DNA of 34,689 nt from NCBI GenBank assembly GCA_005116965.1, contig SWDG01000027.1, positions 684,557 through 719,245 on the forward strand, written 5' to 3'. Positions within the stretch are counted from its first letter, which is position 1. Each line of letters starts with the position of its first letter. A program made the translations under genes and the position numbers. The notes below the pieces were generated by a model, which worked only from the letters and a program-made list of their open reading frames with translations, was not told where the DNA came from and made no database searches. Shown here in pieces: positions 14,442 through 22,785 of the stretch. The DNA is from Nitrospira sp. GTDB taxonomy: Bacteria > Nitrospirota > Nitrospiria > Nitrospirales > Nitrospiraceae.

Positions 14442-17400
14442 ATGCCGCAGAGTGAGCCTGTTACTATCCTCCTCGTCAATGCGATCGCCGAGGAAATCAA
14501 ACTAGCCACGCTCACTTTTAGAAGATTCTTCCCAAACTGCCGCGTCGAAGCAGTCTACACCGTGGAGGAAGCGCTTCAGTGGGGACATCGGGCATCATGG
14601 CAGCTCATCCTAATCGATGAGGATGTGCTCGCCCAGCGCACTGCGCCTATTTTCTCGGAACTGAAGCGGCTTGTTCCCTATACCACGCTCGTGCTGCAAA
14701 CGGATCATACCGACTCTACCACCGCCTTGAATGCGCTTCGGTCGGGTGCGGATTGTATCCTTTACAAGAAATCACCAGGTTTTCTCGATGAACTGGTCTT
14801 GTACATAAGAGGTGCGCTCGAAACACGTGCCATCCGTATGACGCTCAAACAGACACAGGAACGTCACGACCGCCTCATCGATATCCTCAGCGATGGATTA
14901 TACGAACTCGATGTGGAAGGACGATTCGTCTATCTAAGCCCACTCGTCACTGACATGCTGGGCTACAGGCAGGACGAGTTACTCGGCATTCTCTACTCCG
15001 CAGTCATACCTTCTGATCAACAGGCTCTCGCTCATCATCGTTTCAATGACCGCAGAACAGGGCCGCGAGCAGCCCAGCGTATAGAGATCGATCTCCTCCG
15101 CAAGACCTCCGCTGACAAACCAGGCCATACCCGAGTCCGAGCCGAGATCAGCGCGAGGGGACTGTACGATGTGAATCACCGGTATCTTGGAACGCTGGGT
15201 CTGATGCGCGATATCTCACAGCACCGCCGGCAGACCAAGACCATTCACCAGCTTGAGCATCAACTTCGTGAGTCCGATCAACTTCTCGCCATCGCACGAC
15301 GCGTGTCAACCTTATCAAAAACTCTGCATGCCCCCCACCGTGCGATTCAAGCACAATCTCAACTCCTGCTCAAAACTATCCGCGATGCGCATCTGATGGA
15401 ACAAGTCGATTCGCTCGCGACCTACGCCGCTGAAGCCGTTCATCTAGGAAGCGAACTTATCCAGACAGCGACGGACATCGTCATCCGCCGGGACACTATC
15501 AATGACATCATCGAGGCTGTCCTAACCTCCACTCAACCTCTCCTCACACACACCGATTGGATTGAACGGGCATATGGACAGAATCTTCCGCCCTACACCG
15601 GAAGCCTTGACTCCATGGTGGATCTCGTGGGCATGCTCATCTCCCATGCCCACCGCTATATGGCGGCCATGGGAAACCCTCATCGACTACGACTCAGTAC
15701 CAGGATCAGCCCATCCGGATCCCCTGTAGACCAAGAAACAGCTCAGATTCCACAAGCGACGGCCACCGAATTCGAAATTCACATCCAAGAAACCGACATC
15801 ATCGTCGAGGTTGAGGAACCGCCACTGCAAGGAACAACCGGTGATCTCTTTGCGGCCTATGCGGTAATCAGACAGCTCGGAGGCCGTTGGGATTTTCAGG
15901 CCCCGATCAACGGTTTCTTGTCGATCAAGGTGTGGATTCCGGTGGAACTACCTCCTTTACTAGACAGTCCCGCTGTGCCTGTACTCTCCGCCGTTTCTTC
16001 GACAGCCGGCGCAGTCAAACGGACCGTCGAGGCGATTTTTAAAACTCCGGCGCACGCTTTGTCACCCACGCCCCTCCCCTTCACCCAATCAACGAAGCCT
16101 TTGCCTGAGCGCCGCAAATACATTCGGACGGCTGTCGACCTACCAGCGCGCGTTACCATTGGCACTCGACTGCATGAAGGTATCATGGTGGATCTGAGCC
16201 CAAGCGGAGCCGCGTTGGAGGTCGAAGGTGCACTCCCATCATTTGAACAACAGCCCGTCTACCTGCTCCTGAAGACAGTCGCGAGCATCATCGAACTGGA
16301 TGCCACCGCGTATGACCGAGGAGCCCTGCCCAGACAGGCCGACATTGAGCGGCGAGTGTCCCGTCTTGCACTCGAGTTCAACGCAGTCAATGAGAACCAA
16401 CGGAAGATCCTCGCATCGTTTATCGATGCAGCGCATGTACGCGCGCTTACCATAACGGTCGAAGCTCAGCTTCCGTCGATGGATAGGGCTGGTGACCTTG
16501 CAGCACCCTTTACCGAAGCGGGACTACCAGGCACGGAAGCTCGTGAGACCATGAGAGTTCGAGTCGCGCTGCGGGTCCGCATTGAAACTTCTAACGTTGC
16601 AGCCGGACGTCTGTTGGGCCTCGTCATCAACTTCAGCAGAGGCGGTGTATGCCTGCTCACAGAGCCGTTCCTGAAAATGACTGACGAGGTAGTTGCACTT
16701 CATTTTTCTTCGATCAGCACTCCTACTCAACCAAAACAACAAAACCCAGAAACACCAGACGCGATTCTGATCGGCCGCATTGTCCATCTGGCGCCTGATG
16801 CTACCGCTCCATCCGAGCTCACACCAGGGCCATCACAGCCGAGACAGCGCATCGGCATCCGTTTTTCCCAACTGACGCCGTTTGCAGAACGGGAAATCAA
16901 CCGCTTGATTGCACAACACATCGGCTCCTCCCTAGACATTGCCGATCCAGATAGCCAATCAGTGATCGTCAGCGACAGATGGGAATGCCGGAATATGCAC
17001 GGTCAAGCTATTGCGGTGACAGCCGACCATGCTCGCCATCACATGTCACCCGACACCCCGATCGTCATCGTGATCCCGGGATTCGGATCGACCCAAACTG
17101 ATTACGTCCCACTCTCGTTTCACCTCGCTGCCAACCATCTACACGTGCTTCGCTATGACCACTCGAACCATGTCGGCCAAAGCGAGGGCAGTGTCCTACA
17201 CATCACTCTAAGCAGCATGCAGACTGATCTCCAGAGCGTTCTGGACCTTGTCCACACCACATGGCCCTCCGCTCCAGTCACTCTCCTCGCCGAGGATATT
17301 ACTGCGCGAGTGGCGATGAAAGTTATGGCCCGGAGCACAGCTGCTGATCGGATTTTCCTGTTGAATCCTGTCCTCGACCTAGAAACCGCCCTCTCGACCA

Positions 17401-18653
17401 TCACTTACTCCAATGTCATTGAAACCTACCGACAAGGCCATCGCCGGGGCGTGGTCAATCTCTGGGGCCTCAATGTCAACTTCGACAAGTTTGTCGGCGA
17501 TGCGATCACTGGAGGGTATGTCGACTTAGCCTCGTTACCGGCTGACCTCGCTCAACTGGTCACTCCGCCAATTATTCTCGCCTCTCCCAGGAAGAACCGT
17601 CCCATTGAAGACATCTTCGGTCCTCAACATGAGCCTGGTCGTGCCATGGAAACCGCCTCACCCGTTGTATCGCTGCCGGCCGACCTGTCCGGAGAATCCG
17701 GCGACGACGATCGTCGTGCTGAAGCCTTCGAGATAATCTTGCAGTTGATCTCAACTCCCCTGATCGGCAGTCCTCCCTTGGCTCAGAGCCAGAAGTCGAA
17801 CCGCCGCGATGTGTATCAGCAACGGCAGTTAGAGCATGAGCGGATCCGCCTTCGCTACCACGTCTCGCAGGCTGCACGTAGCGCCTTGTGGGGAGCTCAT
17901 TTGGCCCACCTGCCTCAACTCGAACACTTGCCGAACTATTTGGGCATGACGAATGACCTGTATCGCCGGCTTCTTCCCCTTGAACCAGGCATGACTGTCC
18001 TCGATATCGGCTGCGGCCAAAGACACTTCGCCCGTCTCATGTTGACTAATCAGGCCTATCGGTCGGCGCATCACAGCAAACGGACGACCATCCCTCTCCG
18101 CTACGTCGGGTTGGACCAATCGCATGAATCGCTTAGACTTGCAGAACAGCAGTTCCATACCTTCGCTAAGGAACTGCCCAGCACGCTCAGGGCTGCCGTC
18201 CCAACTGCCCAATTGGTAACAACAAGCTGGATGCGCACAGACTGGAATGCACCGCTTCCTTTCACCAACGGATCGATTGAGCGCATTCTCTGCCATCTCT
18301 CGCTCTCCTTCACGTCCTCACCCCTTCATTGTCTCAGACAGATGCTCCGAGTCTTGCATCCGGACGGAACGGCCGTCGTGACCTGTCTTCAACCGCACAC
18401 CAACCTCTCGACACTATTTCGCCACCACCTGCTCGCCGAAGACCACGATGAATTTGGGTCTCCGGCCAAGATCGTCCTTCACTATCTCGGCCGTCTGCGT
18501 GAAGCCATTTGCCATGGCTTATTGCATATCTATGAGCGGGATGAGTTGGCACGTCTACTGACTCATGCAGGTGCGGGCCCAATCCAGTTTTTTCCTGTCC
18601 TCGACAACCAACTTCTACTCGCCGTTGTACGGAAGACCAAATCTGCTGGGTGA
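14442..18653 (+). CDS. 1403-residue fusion: receiver, PAS, kinase-like, two PilZ, LuxD-like, methyltransferase
   Basis: Domains in order: receiver-like (about 5-125, Asp59 in LILIDED, Lys109); PAS (about 140-262); decayed kinase core (about 285-500), where the H-box is LHAPHRAI and the ATP glycines are lost (GTTGDLFAAYAVIRQLGG); PilZ 1 (557-670; RRKYIR, DLSPSG); PilZ 2 (703-830; MRVRVALRVR, NFSRGG); an alpha/beta hydrolase domain like LuxD (about 838-1110; VIPGFGS, RYDHSNHVGQSEG); and a class I methyltransferase (about 1135-1400; VLDIGCG 1186-1192, YVGLDQS). PilZ domains bind cyclic-di-GMP. In the LuxD-like part the nucleophile place reads AEDITAR (Asp952), where LuxD has Ser in ASLSAR, and the HD of SSHDL aligns with PAD, so acyl transfer is doubtful. 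No membrane segments are seen. A kinase and a sigma-54 regulator follow. Confidence 0.8.
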   Translation: MPQSEPVTILLVNAIAEEIKLATLTFRRFFPNCRVEAVYTVEEALQWGHRASWQLILIDEDVLAQRTAPIFSELKRLVPYTTLVLQTDHTDSTTALNALRSGADCILYKKSPGFLDELVLYIRGALETRAIRMTLKQTQERHDRLIDILSDGLYELDVEGRFVYLSPLVTDMLGYRQDELLGILYSAVIPSDQQALAHHRFNDRRTGPRAAQRIEIDLLRKTSADKPGHTRVRAEISARGLYDVNHRYLGTLGLMRDISQHRRQTKTIHQLEHQLRESDQLLAIARRVSTLSKTLHAPHRAIQAQSQLLLKTIRDAHLMEQVDSLATYAAEAVHLGSELIQTATDIVIRRDTINDIIEAVLTSTQPLLTHTDWIERAYGQNLPPYTGSLDSMVDLVGMLISHAHRYMAAMGNPHRLRLSTRISPSGSPVDQETAQIPQATATEFEIHIQETDIIVEVEEPPLQGTTGDLFAAYAVIRQLGGRWDFQAPINGFLSIKVWIPVELPPLLDSPAVPVLSAVSSTAGAVKRTVEAIFKTPAHALSPTPLPFTQSTKPLPERRKYIRTAVDLPARVTIGTRLHEGIMVDLSPSGAALEVEGALPSFEQQPVYLLLKTVASIIELDATAYDRGALPRQADIERRVSRLALEFNAVNENQRKILASFIDAAHVRALTITVEAQLPSMDRAGDLAAPFTEAGLPGTEARETMRVRVALRVRIETSNVAAGRLLGLVINFSRGGVCLLTEPFLKMTDEVVALHFSSISTPTQPKQQNPETPDAILIGRIVHLAPDATAPSELTPGPSQPRQRIGIRFSQLTPFAEREINRLIAQHIGSSLDIADPDSQSVIVSDRWECRNMHGQAIAVTADHARHHMSPDTPIVIVIPGFGSTQTDYVPLSFHLAANHLHVLRYDHSNHVGQSEGSVLHITLSSMQTDLQSVLDLVHTTWPSAPVTLLAEDITARVAMKVMARSTAADRIFLLNPVLDLETALSTITYSNVIETYRQGHRRGVVNLWGLNVNFDKFVGDAITGGYVDLASLPADLAQLVTPPIILASPRKNRPIEDIFGPQHEPGRAMETASPVVSLPADLSGESGDDDRRAEAFEIILQLISTPLIGSPPLAQSQKSNRRDVYQQRQLEHERIRLRYHVSQAARSALWGAHLAHLPQLEHLPNYLGMTNDLYRRLLPLEPGMTVLDIGCGQRHFARLMLTNQAYRSAHHSKRTTIPLRYVGLDQSHESLRLAEQQFHTFAKELPSTLRAAVPTAQLVTTSWMRTDWNAPLPFTNGSIERILCHLSLSFTSSPLHCLRQMLRVLHPDGTAVVTCLQPHTNLSTLFRHHLLAEDHDEFGSPAKIVLHYLGRLREAICHGLLHIYERDELARLLTHAGAGPIQFFPVLDNQLLLAVVRKTKSAG

Positions 18654-18754
18654 AACAGCCTTTCGGGTGTATACTTCTAACCTAGTGATGATACGTAGAC
18701 TCGTTTCCACCACAACGAACTACGCGGACCGATACAACTTCGCGCACCATACTC

Positions 18755-20032
18755 ATGACAGATCATGGAGCTCCTCAATCGAACCCTGATCAGGCAGACA
18801 CAACATCACTGCAACGACTCACAAAATTCGCGCGGGACATAGGGTACCCGACAAGCCTTCCCATCATCGCAGAACGAATTCTTTCCGGTCTCTCCGAAGC
18901 ATCCCGGCACACTCTAGGGCTACTATATCTGCTTGATCATGAGCGAGAATGCTTTCGCTTGGTGAATATACCCACGCCGACTCCTTCAATAGCCGCGCCT
19001 CCCGTCGTTCCTCTCAAGCACCCTCTCGTTCAACAACTGGCTGATCGCCAGGACATCCTCGACTCGTCCGTGCTGGCCGACTCCCTGCGCACGACATTGC
19101 TGGACAACACAGCGGATGCCCAGTTCGCCACACTTCCCATTAATCTGGCCATCCCGCTGCTGAATCGAGGTCGGTTGATCGCCTTCGTAGTCCTCCAATC
19201 TCAAATAGAATCCACAGTCATCCCCTCCTATACCCTAGCACTACTGAGCGCTATGGCTCAGAGCGCCGCCAATGCGCTCGACTCGTTCCTATTGTACGAG
19301 GACCTTCATCAATCGAAAGTCCTCATGCGACGAACTGATCGACTTCGTTCATTGGAAACCATTGCAGGGGGCTTCGCGCATGAAATCCGAAACCCCTTGA
19401 CGTCGATTAAGACGTTCATTCAGCTGGCTCCGGAACGGAAGGATGACAGTCAATTTATCGGTGAATTTAGCCGTATTGTGCTCGAGGACGTCAATCGGAT
19501 TGAACGGTTGATTCAAGAGATTCTCGACTACGCTCGATACATGGAACCTCGGTTGACCGATGAGGATCTGAATGAAATCGTCTCGTCGTGCCTGTACTTC
19601 ATCCAAGTGAAGGCCGACAGCCGAGGGATCAAGATTGAAAAAGATTTGGCGCCGGAGCTTCCTCGTGGCATGTTAGATCGGCAGCAAATCAAACAAGTCC
19701 TCTTAAACCTGCTCTTGAATGCGATGGATGCCATCGGCGACAAAAACGGAACCCTTCGCGTACGGACCACTCAGCTAAAAAAAGCGGGCGGTGAGGTGTG
19801 GATACAGATACAGATCGAGGATACGGGACACGGCATCACACCTGAAAACCTTGACCATATCTTCGATCCTTTCTTTACCACGAAGTATGCGAGCACCATA
19901 AACGAAGGAACTGGTTTGGGACTGACCATCGCTCATCAGATCGTTCGGGAGCATCGAGGAGAGATTCAAGTTCAGAGCACGGAAGGGATTGGAACGACTT
20001 TCCTCATCAATCTTCCCTCCCATCGAGATTAG
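18755..20032 (+). CDS. GAF-domain sensor histidine kinase (NtrB type)
   Basis: This 425-residue soluble kinase has a GAF-like sensor domain (about 25-178). The dimerisation domain has His209 in GGFAHEIRNPLTSIKTF. The ATP domain has N-box Asn322 (LLLNAMDA), DTGHG (356-360), FDPFFTTK and GTGLGL (385-390), so all kinase boxes are intact. With no membrane segment it should sense an internal ligand or partner. It lies 16 nt before a sigma-54 response regulator, its evident partner. The start ATG 18755 lacks a clear ribosome site, and the 101-nt gap to the large fusion gene shows no terminator, so the genes are probably cotranscribed. Confidence 0.92.
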   Translation: MTDHGAPQSNPDQADTTSLQRLTKFARDIGYPTSLPIIAERILSGLSEASRHTLGLLYLLDHERECFRLVNIPTPTPSIAAPPVVPLKHPLVQQLADRQDILDSSVLADSLRTTLLDNTADAQFATLPINLAIPLLNRGRLIAFVVLQSQIESTVIPSYTLALLSAMAQSAANALDSFLLYEDLHQSKVLMRRTDRLRSLETIAGGFAHEIRNPLTSIKTFIQLAPERKDDSQFIGEFSRIVLEDVNRIERLIQEILDYARYMEPRLTDEDLNEIVSSCLYFIQVKADSRGIKIEKDLAPELPRGMLDRQQIKQVLLNLLLNAMDAIGDKNGTLRVRTTQLKKAGGEVWIQIQIEDTGHGITPENLDHIFDPFFTTKYASTINEGTGLGLTIAHQIVREHRGEIQVQSTEGIGTTFLINLPSHRD

Positions 20033-20048
20033 AACGTAAGGAGCGCTT

Positions 20049-21479
20049 GTGGAAAGTTTGGCTGTTAGAAAACGGGTTCTGCTGATTGATGACGATCCCC
20101 GAGTCCGTGCCTCCCTCAAGATAGTTCTCGAACCGATCTATGACATTCTCCAGGCATGTGATGGACAGGAGGGTCTCGATGTGTTTCGGAAGGATGAACC
20201 CGACCTCATCCTCCTCGATGTCATTCTCCCGGGAACCGACGGCCTCGCAGTGCTTCAAACGCTTCGTATGGAGAGCAAGAGGACTCCTGTCATCATGCTC
20301 ACAGGTACCAAATCTGTCAAAACAGCCGTCGACGCCATGAAGTTCGGAGCTGCTGACTATCTCTCAAAACCGTTCGACGTCGATGAGCTCCGTATCATCA
20401 TCGATCGCGCCCTAAACTCTTCCGAATTGGAGCAAGAGGTCAAGCAGCTGCGGGCTCAAGTCGTCCAGCGCTATGCCTTCCATAATCTGATTGGCAAAAG
20501 CCAGGGTATGCAAGAGATCTACTCAAAAATCGAGCAGGTCGCCGATAGCCGCACCACGGTGCTGATTACCGGAGAAAGTGGCACAGGGAAGGAATTAGTC
20601 GCAAAAGCCTTGCACTACAACAGTTCTCGACGCGAGCGCCCCTTCATTGCCCTGAACTGCGCCGCGTTGCCCGAAACGCTCATAGAAAGCGAACTCTTCG
20701 GCCACGAAAAAGGGTCGTTCACGGATGCCACAGCCCGACGCGTCGGACAGTTTGAATTGGCAAACACCGGAACGTTGTTCCTGGACGAAATCGGCGACTT
20801 GAGTCCGATCACGCAAGCGAAGCTCCTGCGTGTCATCCAAGAGCGAGAATTTACGAGAATCGGCGGTGTTCAATCAATCAAGGTCGATGTTCGTATCGTG
20901 GCGGCGACGAACAAGAATCTTGATGATCTCGTTCGAAAAGCGCAGTTTCGAGAAGACCTCTACTACCGCATCAACGTCATTGCGCTCGTTCTCCCCCCAC
21001 TCCGTGAACGCGGCGAGGATATTCCCCTCCTGGCCAAACATTTCCTCGAGAAACGGCTGGACGAGGAACGACGCCCTCGTATCGAATTCGGAAAAGAGGC
21101 ATTGGAGCTTCTAACTCGATATTCTTGGCCTGGCAATGTTCGCGAGCTGGAAAACTTCGTCGAGCAGGCGTTCATCTGGTCCCAGCATGCTGCGCAAATT
21201 ACTCCGGAGCATTTGCCGACGATGATCAAGAATGACGCTCGTTCAACATCACTTCGAGACGATACCCTCGCCGGTCGCATGTCGCTTGAAAAAGCCGTGA
21301 TGGAGTTTGAACGAGAGATTATCCTTGATGCGTTAAAACGGACTAATTACGTACAAACCCACGCCGCGAACCTACTTGGGATTAGCCGACGGATGCTGAA
21401 ATACCGAATGGACACCCTCAGCATCGGTCGTCCTGACAGTTCATCCACGCAAGAGCCAGACTTGCCCATGCAAGAATGA
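20049..21479 (+). CDS. Sigma-54-dependent response regulator (NtrC type)
   Basis: This 476-residue protein has an intact receiver (acidic DDD at 14-16, phospho-acceptor Asp57 in LILLDVILP, Lys107 in LSKPF). Its AAA+ domain has Walker A GESGTGKE (175-182), the sigma-54 contact loop as GSFTDA (222-227) and Walker B LFLDEI (243-248). A Fis-type helix-turn-helix closes it (about 425-460, AANLLGISRRMLKYRM). It starts with GTG 20049, preceded by AAGGAG at the right distance. It should be phosphorylated by the kinase immediately upstream and activate sigma-54 promoters. A sigma-54-like element sits before the next gene, and a much better one is at 4584. Confidence 0.93.
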   Translation: MESLAVRKRVLLIDDDPRVRASLKIVLEPIYDILQACDGQEGLDVFRKDEPDLILLDVILPGTDGLAVLQTLRMESKRTPVIMLTGTKSVKTAVDAMKFGAADYLSKPFDVDELRIIIDRALNSSELEQEVKQLRAQVVQRYAFHNLIGKSQGMQEIYSKIEQVADSRTTVLITGESGTGKELVAKALHYNSSRRERPFIALNCAALPETLIESELFGHEKGSFTDATARRVGQFELANTGTLFLDEIGDLSPITQAKLLRVIQEREFTRIGGVQSIKVDVRIVAATNKNLDDLVRKAQFREDLYYRINVIALVLPPLRERGEDIPLLAKHFLEKRLDEERRPRIEFGKEALELLTRYSWPGNVRELENFVEQAFIWSQHAAQITPEHLPTMIKNDARSTSLRDDTLAGRMSLEKAVMEFEREIILDALKRTNYVQTHAANLLGISRRMLKYRMDTLSIGRPDSSSTQEPDLPMQE

Positions 21480-21607
21480 CACACTTATGCACACATTATC
21501 CTCACCACCCTGTTAGTAACATAGGTATCCTACCATTATAGAAGTCTACGTATAGTTGCTCATGATTCAACCACCACTCTATATTGAAATTACTTGCACT
21601 AATTGAA

Positions 21608-21625
21608 AAGGAATGAGAATTGCTT
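21608..21625 (+). promoter_or_regulatory. Possible sigma-54 promoter before the receiver-HD-GYP gene
   Basis: AAAGGAATGAGAATTGCTT has GG (21610-21611) and GC (21622-21623) 10 nt apart with TTGCT at -12, but the -24 box lacks the CAC after GG. The sigma-54 activator gene ends about 130 nt upstream. Confidence 0.3.
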
Positions 21626-21656
21626 ACTGGGGAGTGACTTGGAGTAAGTATCGCGT

Positions 21657-22784
21657 ATGATCACAACCTCTCGTCAGTCAGGAACACCACCGACAGTCCT
21701 CGTGGTTGATGATGAAGCGGGGCCCCGCGATGCTCTTAAATTCATACTTCGTACCTTCTGCAACGTTCGGTCTGCAGAGAACGCCAAGATGGCCCTCGAG
21801 GTCATCGGTCAGGAGCCCATTGACTTGATCACACTCGATCAAAAGCTTCCGGATCGTCATGGGCTCGAGCTTCTCAGAGACATCAAGTACCATCACCCCA
21901 ACGTGGAGGTCATTGTCGTCACGGGGTACGGGAGCCTGAAGTCTGCCATGGAGGGTATCCGTCAGGGAGCCGCTGGTTACTTACTGAAGCCTTTCAACGC
22001 GAACGAGCTGACCACCCTTATTCAGCAGACAATGGACAAGAAGCGCCGACTCGACTTTCTTCGCTACTGCCTTCGGACACTACCAGACCTGTGGGGCTCG
22101 GAGGAAGAGAGTGCACGTGCATGGGACAAAATTAAGACGGAATATGCGTCGCTCTCTATTCACACGCAGAACTATGATGCTTTGCAGCAAGACGAGATGA
22201 CCCTGCTTCCACTCCTATCCGATGTTTTGGAAGCCACAGACCGCCAATTACTCAATCATTCGAGCCGAGTGAGTTTCTATGCTACGTTGATGGCTAGCCG
22301 ACTCAATCTCACCGTGTCCGAGCAAAAAGCGTTGGCCCTGGGAGCCTTTCTGCATGATGTAGGAAAAACAAGCCTCCCATCATATAGGTTCTCAGAGGAC
22401 CAGATCTTTCCGTCAGGCGAGGCCTCCCTCTGTAGAGAACACGTCGACAGCGGTGCACGAATGAGTGCGCCGTTGGGTTTGCCAATTGAGGCGAGGCAAA
22501 TCATCGCATCCCACCACGAGCGATGGGATGGACAGGGCTACCCTCATGGACTCCGAGGCGCGGATATTCCCTTACTGGCGCGTATTGTCGGCATCGCCCA
22601 AACGTTTGATCATCTGACCGCCGACGCACCTGGACGCATCGCCCTGCCCCTGGATGCCGCAATCCGTCAGATCTCACTTCAATCTCATACGCATTTTGAC
22701 CCGCAGTTGCTTGAACTCTTCGTTCAGGTCGTAAAGGACTCCCCCATCTCGCCTCGCGCCATGGAGATCGCTCCCGCCGCTTAA
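21657..22784 (+). CDS. Response regulator with HD-GYP output (RpfG-like)
   Basis: The 375-residue protein pairs a receiver (acidic DDE at 18-20, phospho-acceptor Asp61 in LITLDQKLP, Lys111 in LLKPF) with a C-terminal HD-GYP domain (about 190-370). Visible residues are His201 (NHSSRVS), His233-Asp234 (FLHDVGK), the HHERWDGQGYP motif and GYP at 294-296. The likely activity is cyclic-di-GMP phosphodiesterase switched by phosphorylation. The upstream kinase is the natural donor. In the same block the large fusion carries two PilZ cyclic-di-GMP-binding domains. The stop codon lies 1 nt from that of recN on the opposite strand. Confidence 0.9.
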   Translation: MITTSRQSGTPPTVLVVDDEAGPRDALKFILRTFCNVRSAENAKMALEVIGQEPIDLITLDQKLPDRHGLELLRDIKYHHPNVEVIVVTGYGSLKSAMEGIRQGAAGYLLKPFNANELTTLIQQTMDKKRRLDFLRYCLRTLPDLWGSEEESARAWDKIKTEYASLSIHTQNYDALQQDEMTLLPLLSDVLEATDRQLLNHSSRVSFYATLMASRLNLTVSEQKALALGAFLHDVGKTSLPSYRFSEDQIFPSGEASLCREHVDSGARMSAPLGLPIEARQIIASHHERWDGQGYPHGLRGADIPLLARIVGIAQTFDHLTADAPGRIALPLDAAIRQISLQSHTHFDPQLLELFVQVVKDSPISPRAMEIAPAA

Positions 22785-22785
22785 T

